Shown here piece by piece: positions 24,801 through 36,236 of a stretch of DNA of 64,000 nt. Location of the stretch: assembly GCA_013396655.1 (NCBI GenBank), contig WBMV01005060.1, forward strand, positions 434,001 through 498,000, given 5' to 3'. A program made the translations under genes and the position numbers. A model generated the notes under the pieces. The model did no database searches and was not told where the DNA came from. It saw only the letters and a program-made list of their open reading frames with translations. Positions within the stretch are counted from its first letter, which is position 1, and each line of letters opens with the position of its first letter. This DNA comes from Campylorhamphus procurvoides. Its lineage: Eukaryota; Chordata; Aves; Passeriformes; Dendrocolaptidae.

Positions 24801-25282
24801 AACTAGAAAATAATTCACATTAGTGACCCAAGAAATGGAAATCTGATGCCTCTTCCTCTTGCTCCAGAGTTTGCTATCCCATCATACCAAAGTAGGTATA
24901 CACACAACTGGTATGCACTCTGAGTATACTGGAAATCATATTTTTTATTATTTTCTACTCACTGTCACTACTTTTAAGATGTGATATCAGAGATGACAAT
25001 CTTTACTATCTTAAAAGGAAACTTCTCCAAGTTAGTATCATACAGAAATGTTTTCTCCCTCCCAGGCACCATGGTGACTGCAGCACTAAAAATAACCACT
25101 GTCTAAAGGGAGATGAATGAAGACATGAGCATGGCATTCTACAAGCCACAGCCAATAAAATCACTGAAACTTGGATGGAAATGACATGGAAATAATACTC
25201 ACTGTCATTTCTCCAGGAAGCATTTGATATGCAAGCATCTCAGAGCTGGAGCCACGGCAGCAGGAGCCAGTAGTACCCTTAC
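21854..25282. other. AT-rich non-coding DNA, nothing recognised
   Basis: It includes a short A-rich tract at about 22399-22428. No repeat family, RNA gene or convincing exon was found. Confidence 0.55.
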
Positions 25283-25360
25283 CTGTCCTGCTAACTGAGA
25301 CAGTCCCGATAGATTTCTACACCTAGTTGCCATAATTGCTCCTGACTCAAAGTCCACATA
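25283..25360 (-). CDS. Exon-like segment on the - strand, product unknown
   Basis: Read on the - strand, a CAG acceptor precedes 78 bases that end in CAG|GTAAGG, a strong donor. The segment is exactly 26 codons, phase 0 at both ends, open throughout, beginning YVDFESGAIMATRC and ending SQLAGQ. The acceptor's pyrimidine tract is only moderate. The frame runs on past both splice sites (25205-25417), which weakens the case. No family is recognised, and no neighbouring - strand exon was found. Confidence 0.2.
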
Positions 25361-26020
25361 CTGTGGTAGCTCTAGGGGTTGTAGTCTCTTAAGGTTATAA
25401 AGTTTAGCACAATACAATCATGATAAATCCAGTAAATAAAATACCAACACACACTGCTGGACCAAGACGAACTTCATTGCACTGCTGCATCAGCTTCTCC
25501 CAAATTCTGATTTACTGGGAGCAAAATCTGCATTTTCTGAACTATGATATTTTGTCAAATATGTGTCAGAGGAATTAATTTGATAAATTATATAAGTCCT
25601 TCAAAAAACTACTGGATGTTAAATTGTACAGAAAAGCTGAAGACTGTATACCCTGAAAAGCATTATTTTTAGAATCAGGAAGTGTTCAGATTTTTAATCT
25701 GACCCATTTTATTTTCTATATGTGTTTACTACATGTTTCTCTTAAAAGTTTTCATAATCCTAATGTAAAACATACCTGTTCTTTCTCTACAGGTTCTTGA
25801 GACCTCCAGAGAGAGTAAAATCAAAGTCCAAGATGAGTCTGAATGATACAATTTGCAATACAAAGCAGTAAAGTATTCCTTAGATTTCCAAACTAATCTT
25901 CTACGCCAATGTAAGGTAATGGAGGAAAATAAAGCCCTGGTTTATTCTCACAACTGTTCCACAAGTAGAGTTTACAATCTTCACCCCCAATGGATAAAAT
26001 CACTTTATTTTGCTGAGAAA

Positions 26021-26089
26021 GGGGGGGGGGGGGGGGGGGGGGGGAAGGGGGAGGGGAGGGGGGGGGGAGAGGGGGGGGAAGGAAGTGGG
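26021..26089 (+). repeat. G-run low-complexity tract with G-quadruplex potential
   Basis: Twenty-four consecutive G at 26021-26044, then G-runs of 4 to 10 separated by single or double A up to about 26089. Many runs of at least three G with one-base spacers meet the usual definition of a G-quadruplex motif. The tract is hard to sequence, so its length may be wrong. Confidence 0.9.
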
Positions 26090-26100
26090 ACCAAAAATCA

Positions 26101-26145
26101 ATAAAACAAAACAAACAAACAAAAAAAAAAACAACAACAAAAATG
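26101..26145. repeat. (CAAA)/(CAA)n A-rich tract
   Basis: AAAACAAACAAACAAA followed by eleven A and then ACAACAACAA. It directly follows the G-run, giving a G-rich then A/C-rich compound low-complexity stretch. Confidence 0.8.
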
Positions 26146-27195
26146 CCTTGTGAAAAGAGTGGCTGCAAGACCTTCCCTTAATCTGTGTTTCTAGACCTGG
26201 TTTCCTATTATGTGTTTCATTACTCCAAAGGGTAGGGTTGCCAAGTCATGTAAGTTGACATGCACGTGATATATGAAGACCATGTCATGTATGAAGAGTC
26301 TGAAAGGCAGAAACTTTTCAGTGCGACTGAATTTCCCCCCCTTGGTATATAAGTCTGTATCCAAAATGATACAGTGCTGACTTGCAGTTACAGAGTGACT
26401 GAGGGGAGAGGGCTCGCCAGCTCAGACAGCCTGTGAAGGTGAAGATTTAGGAGCAAACCAACTACCTGAGCAGGAGAGGACACACCAAGTGTCACTAGAG
26501 GGTTCTGCCAGTACATGTGACAATGCTGGTATTTGCTTGTGTGGACTCACTGTGGACAGAAACCACCAGATAAGATAACAAAGGCAAAATAAGCCAGGCT
26601 TTACAATAGGGACCACACATAAACTCAGAAATTAACCTGGAAATGGACTTGCTCAGGTGTTAATATTGAAGGTTTACATGTTCATTTAAAAGCTTTGACC
26701 TAATTTTAGAAGCCACAGATACTTTATTTATTAGAAATTCAGTTAAAACACATTGGTTAAATATAATTGTAGTTATTAAACCTGCACACAGCTTATATAA
26801 CATCATGTAACACCTTTTGGAGTTGGTGAAATACATAATGTATAAACAGAGAATTCTTAGTGTAAATTCAAATAAACAATATTTTTTTCATTTTAGTCTT
26901 CCCAAAGCTAGCACTGAAAATTAGTAATGTCAGTGGAATGGAAGAACGGAAATGCATAATATTTAAATAGCAGATTGAAAACAGACGTAGAAACTAAAAA
27001 GAGAACCTAAAGGTCAAACAATTCCCTTTGACCATTTTCTTTCCTTTTTCTCATTCTTTTTAAAGATGCCTTCTCAAATAACAGCACGGTGCACAGTCAT
27101 GATTGCTAGAGTGGCTGCTCAAGAGTTGCAAAAGTATTTTCCAACAATGGTCATGAGATTTTGAAAGTAAAAACAAGAGAGATTTATGGTACATT
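26146..27195. other. Non-coding DNA, nothing recognised
   Basis: Ordinary sequence without a recognised element. Confidence 0.5.
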
Positions 27196-27671
27196 TCATG
27201 TATTGATTGACCTTTGTATATGACAGGAAAGTACCTTCACTTCGTGAGCACAAATTACAAGAAGAAAGTTTGAGGCAACATTTCTACCCTTGGACTCACA
27301 GACCTCAATTTTCTTTTCAAGACTATAATAAAGACAAACCTGCAGTTCCACTACCTTAGTGTAAGCACAAATTGGCTGAAGCTTGATGTTTCCTAGGGCT
27401 TCCCAGGTTTTGGGAAGGAATGCATACTGACAAGTGTTATCACCTCCCACATGTTCCACTATATCCCAGCCTGGGTACAAGTGGGGATCACAGCCCTCCG
27501 CAGGGAAATTAGAGCAGAAGAAAATTGTATGTTCCCAGAGCCCTGGCGCTGCACATCAGCTGTGGCCAAGGTTGAAAGATGAAGCTTGACCACTCTGAGA
27601 CATAGAACAGGATACTTTTGGAATAGCCAGGGAATAGCCAGATTATTCAAAATCTGGATCACAGAAAACAA
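27196..27671 (-). other. Two overlapping - strand open frames, coding status unproven
   Basis: Frames of 70 codons (27459-27671) and 94 codons (27196-27480) run in the same direction and overlap by 22 bases in different phases. Base usage along the 94-codon frame looks more protein-like than most frames here (for example MYPGWDIVEHVGGDN). I recognise no domain. The neighbouring CR1 fragment at 27752 also lies on the - strand but is separated from these frames. They could be remnants of an unrecognised repeat or chance frames. Confidence 0.18.
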
Positions 27672-27751
27672 GCTTTTCTAATTCACAAGTTCGTAGCTGG
27701 AACATGAGGTTGTACACAAAAAACATGTGCTCTAGAAGTAGAGAAATACAG

Positions 27752-27975
27752 AATCCTAGAATCATAGGATGGCTTGGGTTGGAAGGGATCTTAAAGACCA
27801 TCTAGTTCCAACCTTCCTGCCATAGGAAGAGGCACTTTCCACTAGAGCAAATAGCTCAAAGCCCCATCTAGCCTGGCCTTGAACACTGCCAGGGATGGGG
27901 CAGACAAAGGTTCTCTGGGCGACCTGTTCCATTATCTCACCACTCAAAACAGACCAGCAATTCTTCAAGAAATAC
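27752..27975 (-). mobile_element. CR1 LINE 3'-end fragment, reverse orientation
   Basis: On + it opens with AGAATCCTAGAATCATAG, the complement of the CR1 terminal octamer repeats, followed by GGTTGGAAGGGATC and a CATCTAGTTCCAACC block. Further in, the typical CR1 words CTGGCCTTGAACACTGCCAGGG and GACCTGTTCC are readable. Similarity fades near 27970. CR1 is a non-LTR retrotransposon whose copies are usually cut short at the 5' end, as here. It holds no intact coding region. The 68-codon frame at 27762-27968 is only part of the repeat. Confidence 0.9.
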
Positions 27976-28435
27976 TCTGAGATTTAATAGCTACCTGTTC
28001 AGACACATCAGGAAGTCTTAAAAAGGAGCAAACAAACCTATTTCACCTTTTACAAAGGTGAAACGCTCCTTTTCCCAGTGATACAACTATTATATTTTGC
28101 TAGAGGGGATATTTTCAGGCTTGTTTTTCCCCCATATATTTCCAGCCCTGGCTGAAATAATCATAACCACATATCAATTACAAAGTTCTCATCAATCCCT
28201 GAATTTCAGATACAGCTACCATTTCTGTTGCACCGTCTTGTAAGTCATGTCACAAGTCATTAAATTTTATTCTCTTGTTTTAATTTCTAATACTGAACAC
28301 AATAATTCAAGTTTTCTCATATATCCAGGAGTCCAGTTGGGTAAAGGAATGGAACTGTAACTATACTTCTAGTGACGGCTGGAAATTAAATCTTTGCTGT
28401 AGATATGGATACTTCTTCAATATATTGCCAAAAGA
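27976..28435. other. Non-coding DNA, nothing recognised
   Basis: It may contain a further faded CR1 tail up to about 28030. Nothing else is recognised. Confidence 0.45.
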
Positions 28436-28625
28436 GATGTGGGGAAAAAAAACCAAAGAAAAAAAAGACCAAAGAAAGGAAAAAAAAGTAAAAACCCCTC
28501 AAAATAAAACAAAAACAACCCCAAAAAAACAACAAACCAAAAAAACCTCCAAACCTAACAAACAAAAAAAAACCCCGAAACCCAAACAAATGAAAAAAAC
28601 CCCAAAAACAATAAAAAAAAAAAGC
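28436..28625 (+). repeat. A/C-rich low-complexity tract with CCCCAAAA-like words
   Basis: About 190 bases almost without T: first AAAG/AAACC words, then repeated AACCCC, CCCCAAAA and CAAACC words. The open frames over it (28425-28640 + and 28386-28589 -) are artefacts of composition, giving Lys/Pro/Thr or Phe/Gly runs. Similar but shorter tracts occur near 11120 and 42027. Confidence 0.85.
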
Positions 28626-31359
28626 CTAGGACAAAAATAATTCAGCAGATCCAATCCACTTATTTCTAGAAGGGATGCAGTATGCTTTGAAAAAGCCCTT
28701 TGTATAATAACAGAGGTAAAGACCAGAAAGGAATGTAAATAAAGAGAGAAGCATATATTACCAAAGTTAAGCTTCCTAGATTAGTGAAACAGAAAATCTC
28801 CTATGGATCCAGAATAAAAATTTCCTTTCAGTTTATTTTGTGAGGTATGGGTTGCTTTTCCATTTCAGTGACTTCGGTAACAGAGGCAATTGGTTGTTAT
28901 TGACCATTTGTATGGGCCTTCATTGGCAGCAGCATTTTGAGGCAAAAAGTGCCTTTCCAAAAGATCCTGTGTTGCTTTAAAGCATGTAACAGTTTCAGTA
29001 TGCCAAATGCACGTCGTGCTGTGAGCCATCACAGCAGTACACAGATATTGATTTAGATAGAAACTAGAGAGCCGGGGAAGATAGAAAGGGCACAGTGTGC
29101 TTTCTGATGCGTATGCATTATTTAGCTTTCATAGTTTCATCTGAAGTTAGTGACTATTTAGATAAAATTATAGAATCGGTATCACTGTGTTCAATACAGG
29201 TACATCAAATTACCTCTGAACCAAAGAGACACAGACAATATGGCTTATTTCTTCTTGTAGCTGCTATGAAAATGACTTTTAGTGATGATCTATTTTTTCA
29301 ACTCGAAAAATATACCTGGAAAAAGTACCATGTTGGGAGAAACAAAGCAAAATAGCATCTTACCTGCTCAGCTCCCCGAGAGTTACGCTGGAAAAATCTA
29401 TCACGTGAATTCCACTAATTCTAATACCTATGAATGCCCAGTGGTTGAGTTGACACAATTAATTGGGAATTTCTCTAATATTGAAACATACTGATATTCA
29501 CAGAATAAGGAAGACAAAGGCAAAAGAAGAATGCAAGGAAGACGTATTCTACTAACAAAGGCAGAAAAGAATGGAAAGGTCACAGGAGATCATAACATTT
29601 ACGTTAGTAGCTTGCATTAAAGTTCCAATGCTTTATTTTTACTTCCATACTTTCCTAACATGTCTTTAACTGAGACGGAAAAAGAGTAGACTCAAATCAC
29701 CCTAAATCATAATTTTTGGAAGCCAGATCTTGTACTTGAAAATGAAATCCCAACCATTTCTGCAACATTTTATGAGTAACTTTACACGTTCATAAGTGAA
29801 CATGAGAAAAAGCTGAGACCCTCATATGCCACTCAAAAATATTTTTAATGGAGTTCTCTGTCATATTTTGCAATTCTTACCAAAGTTGTGTACTATGATA
29901 GGCCATGTGGAAAAGACTAGCAAATGCTAAAATTTCAGAAGATTATCCTTATATTTATCTGTTCATTCTGACCTACCAGCCGTTTGCACAGAAACAATCT
30001 TAATTAACAGCATTAGTATGAAAAGGATTATCGTGTGAATAAGCTCTTGCCGACTAAACTGAAACACGCACAGTCCCTCATAACAAACTGACAAGTAAAT
30101 ATATTCACACAGAAACACTTACTTATTTGACTTAGCACTGCAAAAACATCGACTTGCAGTCAAAGACACCCAAGCAAAGGACTCTTACACAGTAATCTCT
30201 GAGGGCTGAAACCTTCTAACAAATATGAGCCAATTTCAAACAAACAAATTAAATGTTTCCTGTTGTATTTTGTATCAATACATTAGGTAAGTATTTAGTA
30301 GATTTTAGAAATTGGCTTATGGTTCACTTGACAAGTAAGTTGCTCTTCTAAGGAAAAATAACCCAACCATACTTGTCACAAGCATCATCACCATCTGTAT
30401 AGCATACATTCATATTAAAAAGTAAAGAGTATATCTATATATTTAGAAGAACATTAAAAAATCCCCAAAGCACCCATACTAATTCCACCAAAGATGTAGG
30501 TAATGGTAGGTGTTTTTTTCAGAGATGATTATTGATTTGTAAATATGATAACAATAGCAGTTACTGTTATTTTTTACTGAATACAGAATCCCAATTACAT
30601 ATGGCATAGTAAGACTAATATATTTTAAAAAGAAAAGTTTCCAGTTATAATTAATACTAGCCATTGCATTTTATAATGTGGAGGTTGCCTTAGAAACATG
30701 GTATCATTCTGGGTATGTTTGAAGTTGCATCTTTAAAGTTAGGATCCTATCTTTACTAGAGATGGTTTTATTTATAACCTCACTTAGAAGTGCACAAATA
30801 GACAGAAAGCATACATTTAGCTGTGGAATTGCATGCAAAAGCTGTTGCTATAGTGGCTTCTTTCTATTATCCACTGTTTAATTTAGAAATCCCTGGAAGG
30901 CCTTAGCTAAATTAATGAATTGATGTCAAGCAAAACTTCAAAATGGCATTTAAAATTTGAAATAAGCTATATTTTATTATTTAAATATGAGTTAAACCCC
31001 ATTTTGTCTACAAAGATACTAAACAAACCTTCCCCCTTCTATACACAAACAATCCCAGACCAGATTTTTGGGAGACTATTTCTAATAGCAAGCCAAAGTC
31101 CTGAACATAGTGCTCTAAGATTTAAGGAGATGGACACGTCAGGGTTAGAAGAACATCCCTTCCCATCCTTAGACCTTGGAGAAACAACTACAAGGGACAG
31201 TTCAGCAGCATCATAATTTGGGGCCCGGGTCCTGCCTGTCTTTTCCGTGCACTTTTCCTGCTGAAAAACATCACAAGAACAGCTGCTTTCACAGGATTTT
31301 TCATGGAGTCTCAAGAGATCTTCTTGTTATGTTACTGCAGTACTTTGAATGACAGTCAG
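28626..31359. other. Mostly AT-rich non-coding DNA, nothing firmly recognised
   Basis: The part at about 28915-29045 is more complex, has few repeats and could be a conserved element. The rest is plain. Confidence 0.45.
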
Positions 31360-31640
31360 ACAGCAAAAACAACAAGAACAAGATCCAAGGAGAGTGAGGA
31401 GAGGGGTCATAAAGAGACAGAGAAGATAGAGAAAGATAAGGAAAAATGGATTATGAAAAAGGAAGGATCAGAAAATATCAGCAAATAGAGGGAGTTGGGG
31501 AACCATAAAATTAGACAAAAATAGAAATGAAGTGAAAAGATTTACAGTAAAGAAGTTTTATGGTAAGAGACGGGAAAAGGAAAATAAAGAATTCGTCTTG
31601 AATGCACAAAGAAATAAATAAACAAAAAGAACCTTCAAGT
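31360..31640 (+). repeat. Purine-rich strand-asymmetric stretch
   Basis: The + strand is dominated by A and G (GAGAGG, AAAGAGACAGAGAAG, GATAAGGAAAAATGG and similar words), with few C or T. The Lys/Glu-rich frame at 31303-31488 is a by-product. Such tracts can form triplex-type structures. The edges are gradual. Confidence 0.55.
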
Positions 31641-33568
31641 AGAAGAATTAAAATGGAAGGTTCGAGTAAGGCCTGCATGAAACCTGCAGTAAGAGGCAAG
31701 AGATGACTGCAAACCAGGTGCTGTGTAACTAGGAAGACAGAACAAACAAATTGTGAATAAATGGCATTCACAAAGCAAGCCCAGCTTACAATACATGTGT
31801 TGTTTTCTTTTCCACTGGTAATAGAAACATGTGTTGAGTTTGCAGTATCCACTTATAACTTCTCTAAAACTTTTAGGAGCAGGTAGGACTAATAAGAGTC
31901 TGGTAAACAACAATTGATTTTTCTATATTCACACATCACATTTTTGGTATGTGTCTCTTTCCTTCTTTGCAATAATGTTGACATAAAACTAAAAATCACT
32001 TTCTACACATACAAACACAGAAAGTCAGGACACAAAAGTGTTTGCTTTTTTGCACAACTTTACAAGTATCCATAAATTATTGCCATGAGAAGACAGCAGG
32101 GAGCCTGTATCTCCAATGGGACTGCATTTAAAATTTGATTCTGCTCCTCTCCAGGCACTGGGGACTCTGCCATTTATGTGCCTAATGGCCATAATGGTGG
32201 ATATTCAGATAGGAGAGAGAAGAGATGAGTCCTGATATGAAAAGAGGACTTAAAAAGAAATTAAAGGTAGCAGCAATCATGGTGTGTTTTAAGCCTGAAC
32301 TGGGGGCCAGGGATGTCAAAAGGAAAGATTTCATTAGATTCAGTGCCCTCTGACTTAAGTTCTTTTTACATTCTGGAGGGCAGGAAGGATTATGTTGTGG
32401 AAGGATGAGAGATTGAAATCGTACACAGGCATTAAAAACACCTCTTCTGTGCCCCAAGTGTGGCACAGTAGCAATTGTGTGACTGGGGGCAGGAATAAGA
32501 CTGGCAGCTCACAGTCATGAAAGCACAGTCACATTCAGATCGCTTACCAGAGTTGAAAAATGTTATTATATTTTTCCTCAAGTTACCTTCCTAGCTATTT
32601 TCCCTCCTCTTTTCATTTTTAGGGATGAAGCACAGCAAAAATATACTAAAATTGTGATATTTCTATAAACCAGTCACTGGACTCTCCCAGTTAAGTAATC
32701 TTAACTACAAGACAGTATTTTGACTTATTGGTAAAATGACATTTCCTCAATATTATGTTCTTCTTTTTCCCTTCTATATTGCAGGAGAAGAAAGATATGA
32801 TTTTAATAGATAAAGCTTCTTAAGTCTCCACTAACAAAAATAGCTTAATAAGATGCAAAATGTTATACTTCCCCTAGTCTGCCTCTCATATCTTCCTCTC
32901 CCATGCCCACATCCCCAAAATACATGTAAAAAAAATTAATGACAGCATGAAGAAAATAGTAAGACACCAAGAATGCAGATGTGTAGTTTTCACACCTTTT
33001 TTTTCCTCCTGTAGTTGTCTAGAATTAGCTTTCTAATGGAAAAAAGGAGATACATTATAACTTCTAAATCTCTCTTTCCCATCTTAAAATAATGCTAATA
33101 CAGGGACTGAGAGAGTTATGCCTATTTTTACTTTAGAGAATGCAGATGAAAGGCAGGCAAAGCATTTTTTTTTTCTGGACTGCTTCACATGCACATACAC
33201 CCCTTTCCAGTGTTGTTTTAATCTCAACTGGAGGTGACTACTCATTTGTAAAAGAAAAGAGGTTAAGAGGCACTAAATAAAGATGACAGATAGCTTCATA
33301 AAATAATTTAAATTACTCTGAAAAAGAACTGGGTAGAAAACAAAGATGACGCTGTTTACAGTAACAATATTTAAAATGTATTAATTAAACCCAGAGCAAA
33401 ACTACAAAAGAGAGAGGTGCTTTGAAGATGGAAAGCTCTGAATGCCACAGAAAGCTTTGAAGTTTCTCAGTTTCCTTTGTTTCTCACTCATAATACATGA
33501 GGACACTCTGCAGTAGCTAAGCTTTAACTTTCAAGGGACCTTTTTCTGTTTGTTCCACCATTAATGAG
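31641..33568. other. Non-coding DNA, nothing recognised
   Basis: An excellent acceptor-like pyrimidine tract ends GCAG at 32784 and is followed by 12 codons to a TAA, too short to call. No repeats were recognised. Confidence 0.5.
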
Positions 33569-33592
33569 AAAAAAAAAAAAAAAAAAAAAAAA
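33569..33592. repeat. Poly(A) run of 24
   Basis: Uninterrupted A. No retroposon is recognisable on its 5' side. Confidence 0.95.
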
Positions 33593-34259
33593 TCATACCC
33601 TCCCCTTGCTCTTCGTCTTTAGAATTCATGGCAGAGAGATCCACTGCTGCCGTGAGAGTTTCTGGTTCCTATTTGGGAAGGCTGATTGAATCTGCTGAAG
33701 GTTACACTGCAGTCAGTCGTGCCAAATCTGTGCCAGCCTTTAGGACAAATTAATCAAAGCAGTCACCTAATACAGCTTCCATGACACGATGGAGGCAAAG
33801 GCAGCAATGCTGAAGCCAGAGTTTCAAACCTGCTCCTAAAACTACTGAAACTAAAAATTTTAGTTTCATATTCTATTCCTTGATTTTCTCTCTATTTCTC
33901 TCTAAAGTGTTTTCTCTGTCAATCATCTTAGCAGAAAGATACATCAATAGTAGGAAAGATTTTCTGCTGGTACCTTCCCCAGGAGTGAGGATATACAAAT
34001 CAAGAGAAGAGCAAGAGTTGGAGTTTTTCACTGGAGGAGTTTTATCCCTGGAAGGTGTTCTGGAGTTCAATACTTGAATATATTGAATCAAAAGGAGAAC
34101 TCACACAGATCTATAGGTTTCTTGACCTTCCAAGGGGGTGAAATAATGGCTTAATTTCTTATCCATGTTTCCTAAAGCAACAGAGGTGATCCTTCCTCCC
34201 TCCTTTCCCCCATATCACTTTAGGTTTAGGTGCAGCAGTTCCACTAGGTGTATTATGTG
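33593..34259. other. Non-coding DNA with one splice-acceptor-like site
   Basis: After the poly(A) run a C/T-rich tract ends CTTTAG at 33622. A frame starting with an ATG at 33628 stays open for about 41 codons (MAERSTAAVRVSG...) to a TAA near 33753. No donor follows and no family is recognised, so I do not call an exon. It could be part of a conserved element. Confidence 0.3.
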
Positions 34260-34690
34260 CTCTATCTCCATAGATAACATGAACACATTGTCATGCAAAC
34301 ATGCAAATCACCACTCCTAGTTGCCATGGTTTCAAATTGAAACGCTGGCATCCTTTTATCATGGCCCAGCATTACACTGTAAAAAAAGCAGGCACAAGGC
34401 AGCATCCACAGGCCCAGCCCGCATTACACTAGAGGAATTCAGATAGCTCTAACCCACCTACTATTTAGAGCACTAAATCCTAGGTATATTTTTTTTAATT
34501 CCACAAGAACTTCTGATGCTGCATCTGGGTCCTGTTAATTAAAACATTTTTACATAAACTGGTTCACATTGCCTCTAATTTAAAACTAAATGAAAGGAAT
34601 GAACGTCAGGTTCCCAGCCACAACACAATACCACTGGGAATGTGTAGCCTTCCAGTTTTAGCACTCAGAAAATACTGCATTAATGCGGTC
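34260..34690. promoter_or_regulatory. Possible conserved non-coding element
   Basis: Complex sequence with an ATGCAAAT octamer-type word near 34303, several TAATTA/TTAATT cores near 34534 and 34578, and GC-box-free flanks. No open frame. The appearance is enhancer-like only. Confidence 0.25.
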
Positions 34691-36177
34691 AGAGTAGCTT
34701 TATGTTGAAGAGGAAGGGGGAAAAAAAAAAGTTTTACAAGTCTATTCATTGATTGCTTTTAGGAACAAAATACCACAGAAGAGGTGAAGTCCAGGGAGGA
34801 ACAGCTCAAAATTCGGTGCTGTTGTGCTTGAGGTGTTCCTGTGACCCCCATGTTTGAGCCAACAGCAGCACTCTGAGGATAACTGCTCTACCTCCAGCAC
34901 TGTTCTAATGGCTGCAGAGACGTGAACATATCTGGTGGAAACAACATGAAGACCTCAAATTTTCTTGTATAAAACCAGTCAACAGACGCTGACAGTTCTG
35001 AGTGTCTATTAGCAAAAACCAGGTTGAAAAGAAGAAAGTAACTGTTGTCCTGTGTTATCAATAGCATTGCACTACTGGACAGCCCATTAACTCACTAATT
35101 AGATTAACTCATTATCTAACTTGTGGTGCCTCTATGAGGAGGCTAAATTTCCAAAGACCTCTGTAAGAGAACAGAAAGAAAGAAAGAACCTACTACATAG
35201 GGTGAGTAAGAGAAGCATTTTAACTTAGATGCTCTGAATTGTCCTCTGGCGAATCTTCCTGCAGACTGAGACCTATGTGAGGTGATTGTGCTTCTAATTT
35301 AGCCACATGGACCAGCTGCCTGAATTCTGGGGTCATCAGCAGCTTCCCAAAAGCACATCTGGACAGGAACCAACAAACAAAATCAACCAACGGAGAAATA
35401 AAATGTGAAGGCCAGGTTAGACAAGACAATTCTGCCTGTGGTAAACCTCAAGAAGGAAACATGTAAGAACTGTTTTTCCCCTTCTTGGAATAAGGGAGCC
35501 TGGTCCTGCTCCTCTGCATTAGAGAGCACTGAGGAGTTGTTGTTACTTGTATAGGATGGGCTGCCTGGTTCCTCTGCCTCTCCCAGTGCAATGTTTTCTA
35601 CCAGTGTGTGCCTCAAACACCTAAAGTGGGTATTTTGCTTGTATTTCACCCAAGATAAGAAGAAATAAAATCAGCTAGCTGAAAGTCAATAAACCTCAAA
35701 TGTTCTACATTTAAACACAGAAAGTAAACTAGGGTTTAAAGTATTTGCTATACAAGAATGATCACTGTTATCTTCTCTCCCCCAAATTAATATTTATCAT
35801 ACTTAATTAAACTCTCTCTTACATCCATGTACACTCCATTTCAAGCCTGAATACTAAATATTATTAATAATTACAGTTACTACACTGATTCATGCAAACA
35901 CAAGTCACACATTTATAGAGCCTAAAGAGGCAGTCTGTTTTCATTATGGGAGGTCTGAAGACATGAGCTCTGGCACTCCAGGTTTTATGGGAGGTTTTCT
36001 GTGTGTTTGTGATTTCTTTCAGTAAGTTAAAATTGCAAGTAACTTCACATTATCTTGAAGCCTCTGTGGCTTTTCTTCAGTAGCTTTAAGGTAAACTTTC
36101 CACTGCCTGCAGCACCTGTGTTCTGCACCCCCCTGTCAGTGCCAAATAATTTATTTCTTTTAATTGGTGCATTTTAG
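34691..36177. other. Non-coding DNA, nothing firmly recognised
   Basis: Open frames at 35220-35429 and 35383-35649 (-) are shared with other phases and show no family resemblance. The part 35990-36177 is complex and may belong to a conserved element that reaches into the exon-like segment beside it. Confidence 0.45.
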
Positions 36178-36236
36178 TGTCAAGGAGGGATGCGATCACT
36201 TTGTCCACCATTAGGACCACAGAGCAAAGTCCAGAA
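36178..36236 (+). CDS. Small exon-like segment with good acceptor and donor
   Basis: A C/T-rich tract ending GCATTTTAG at 36177 and a strong donor GTGAGT at 36237 bound 59 bases. Two phases are open. One has two leading bases and then 19 codons from SRRDAITLSTIR to EQSPE, ending in phase 0. The other starts in phase 0 as CQGGMRSLCPP. The first would splice in frame to the candidate terminal exon at 55265, which also starts in phase 0. No family is recognised. Two open phases in so short a segment carry little weight. Confidence 0.25.

Noticed and set aside
28386..28640. Open frames on both strands with Lys/Pro/Thr or Phe/Gly runs
   Set aside because: They are artefacts of the A/C-rich low-complexity tract.
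31655..31675. GGTTCGAGTAA, similar to a tRNA B box
   Set aside because: No A box at the right distance and no cloverleaf can be drawn from the flanks.
32785..32823. Strong acceptor followed by 12 codons and a stop
   Set aside because: Too short to distinguish from chance, and there is no poly(A) or homology support.
33623..33755. 41-codon ATG frame behind a pyrimidine-rich AG
   Set aside because: A second phase is also open, no donor or poly(A) signal follows, and no family is recognised.
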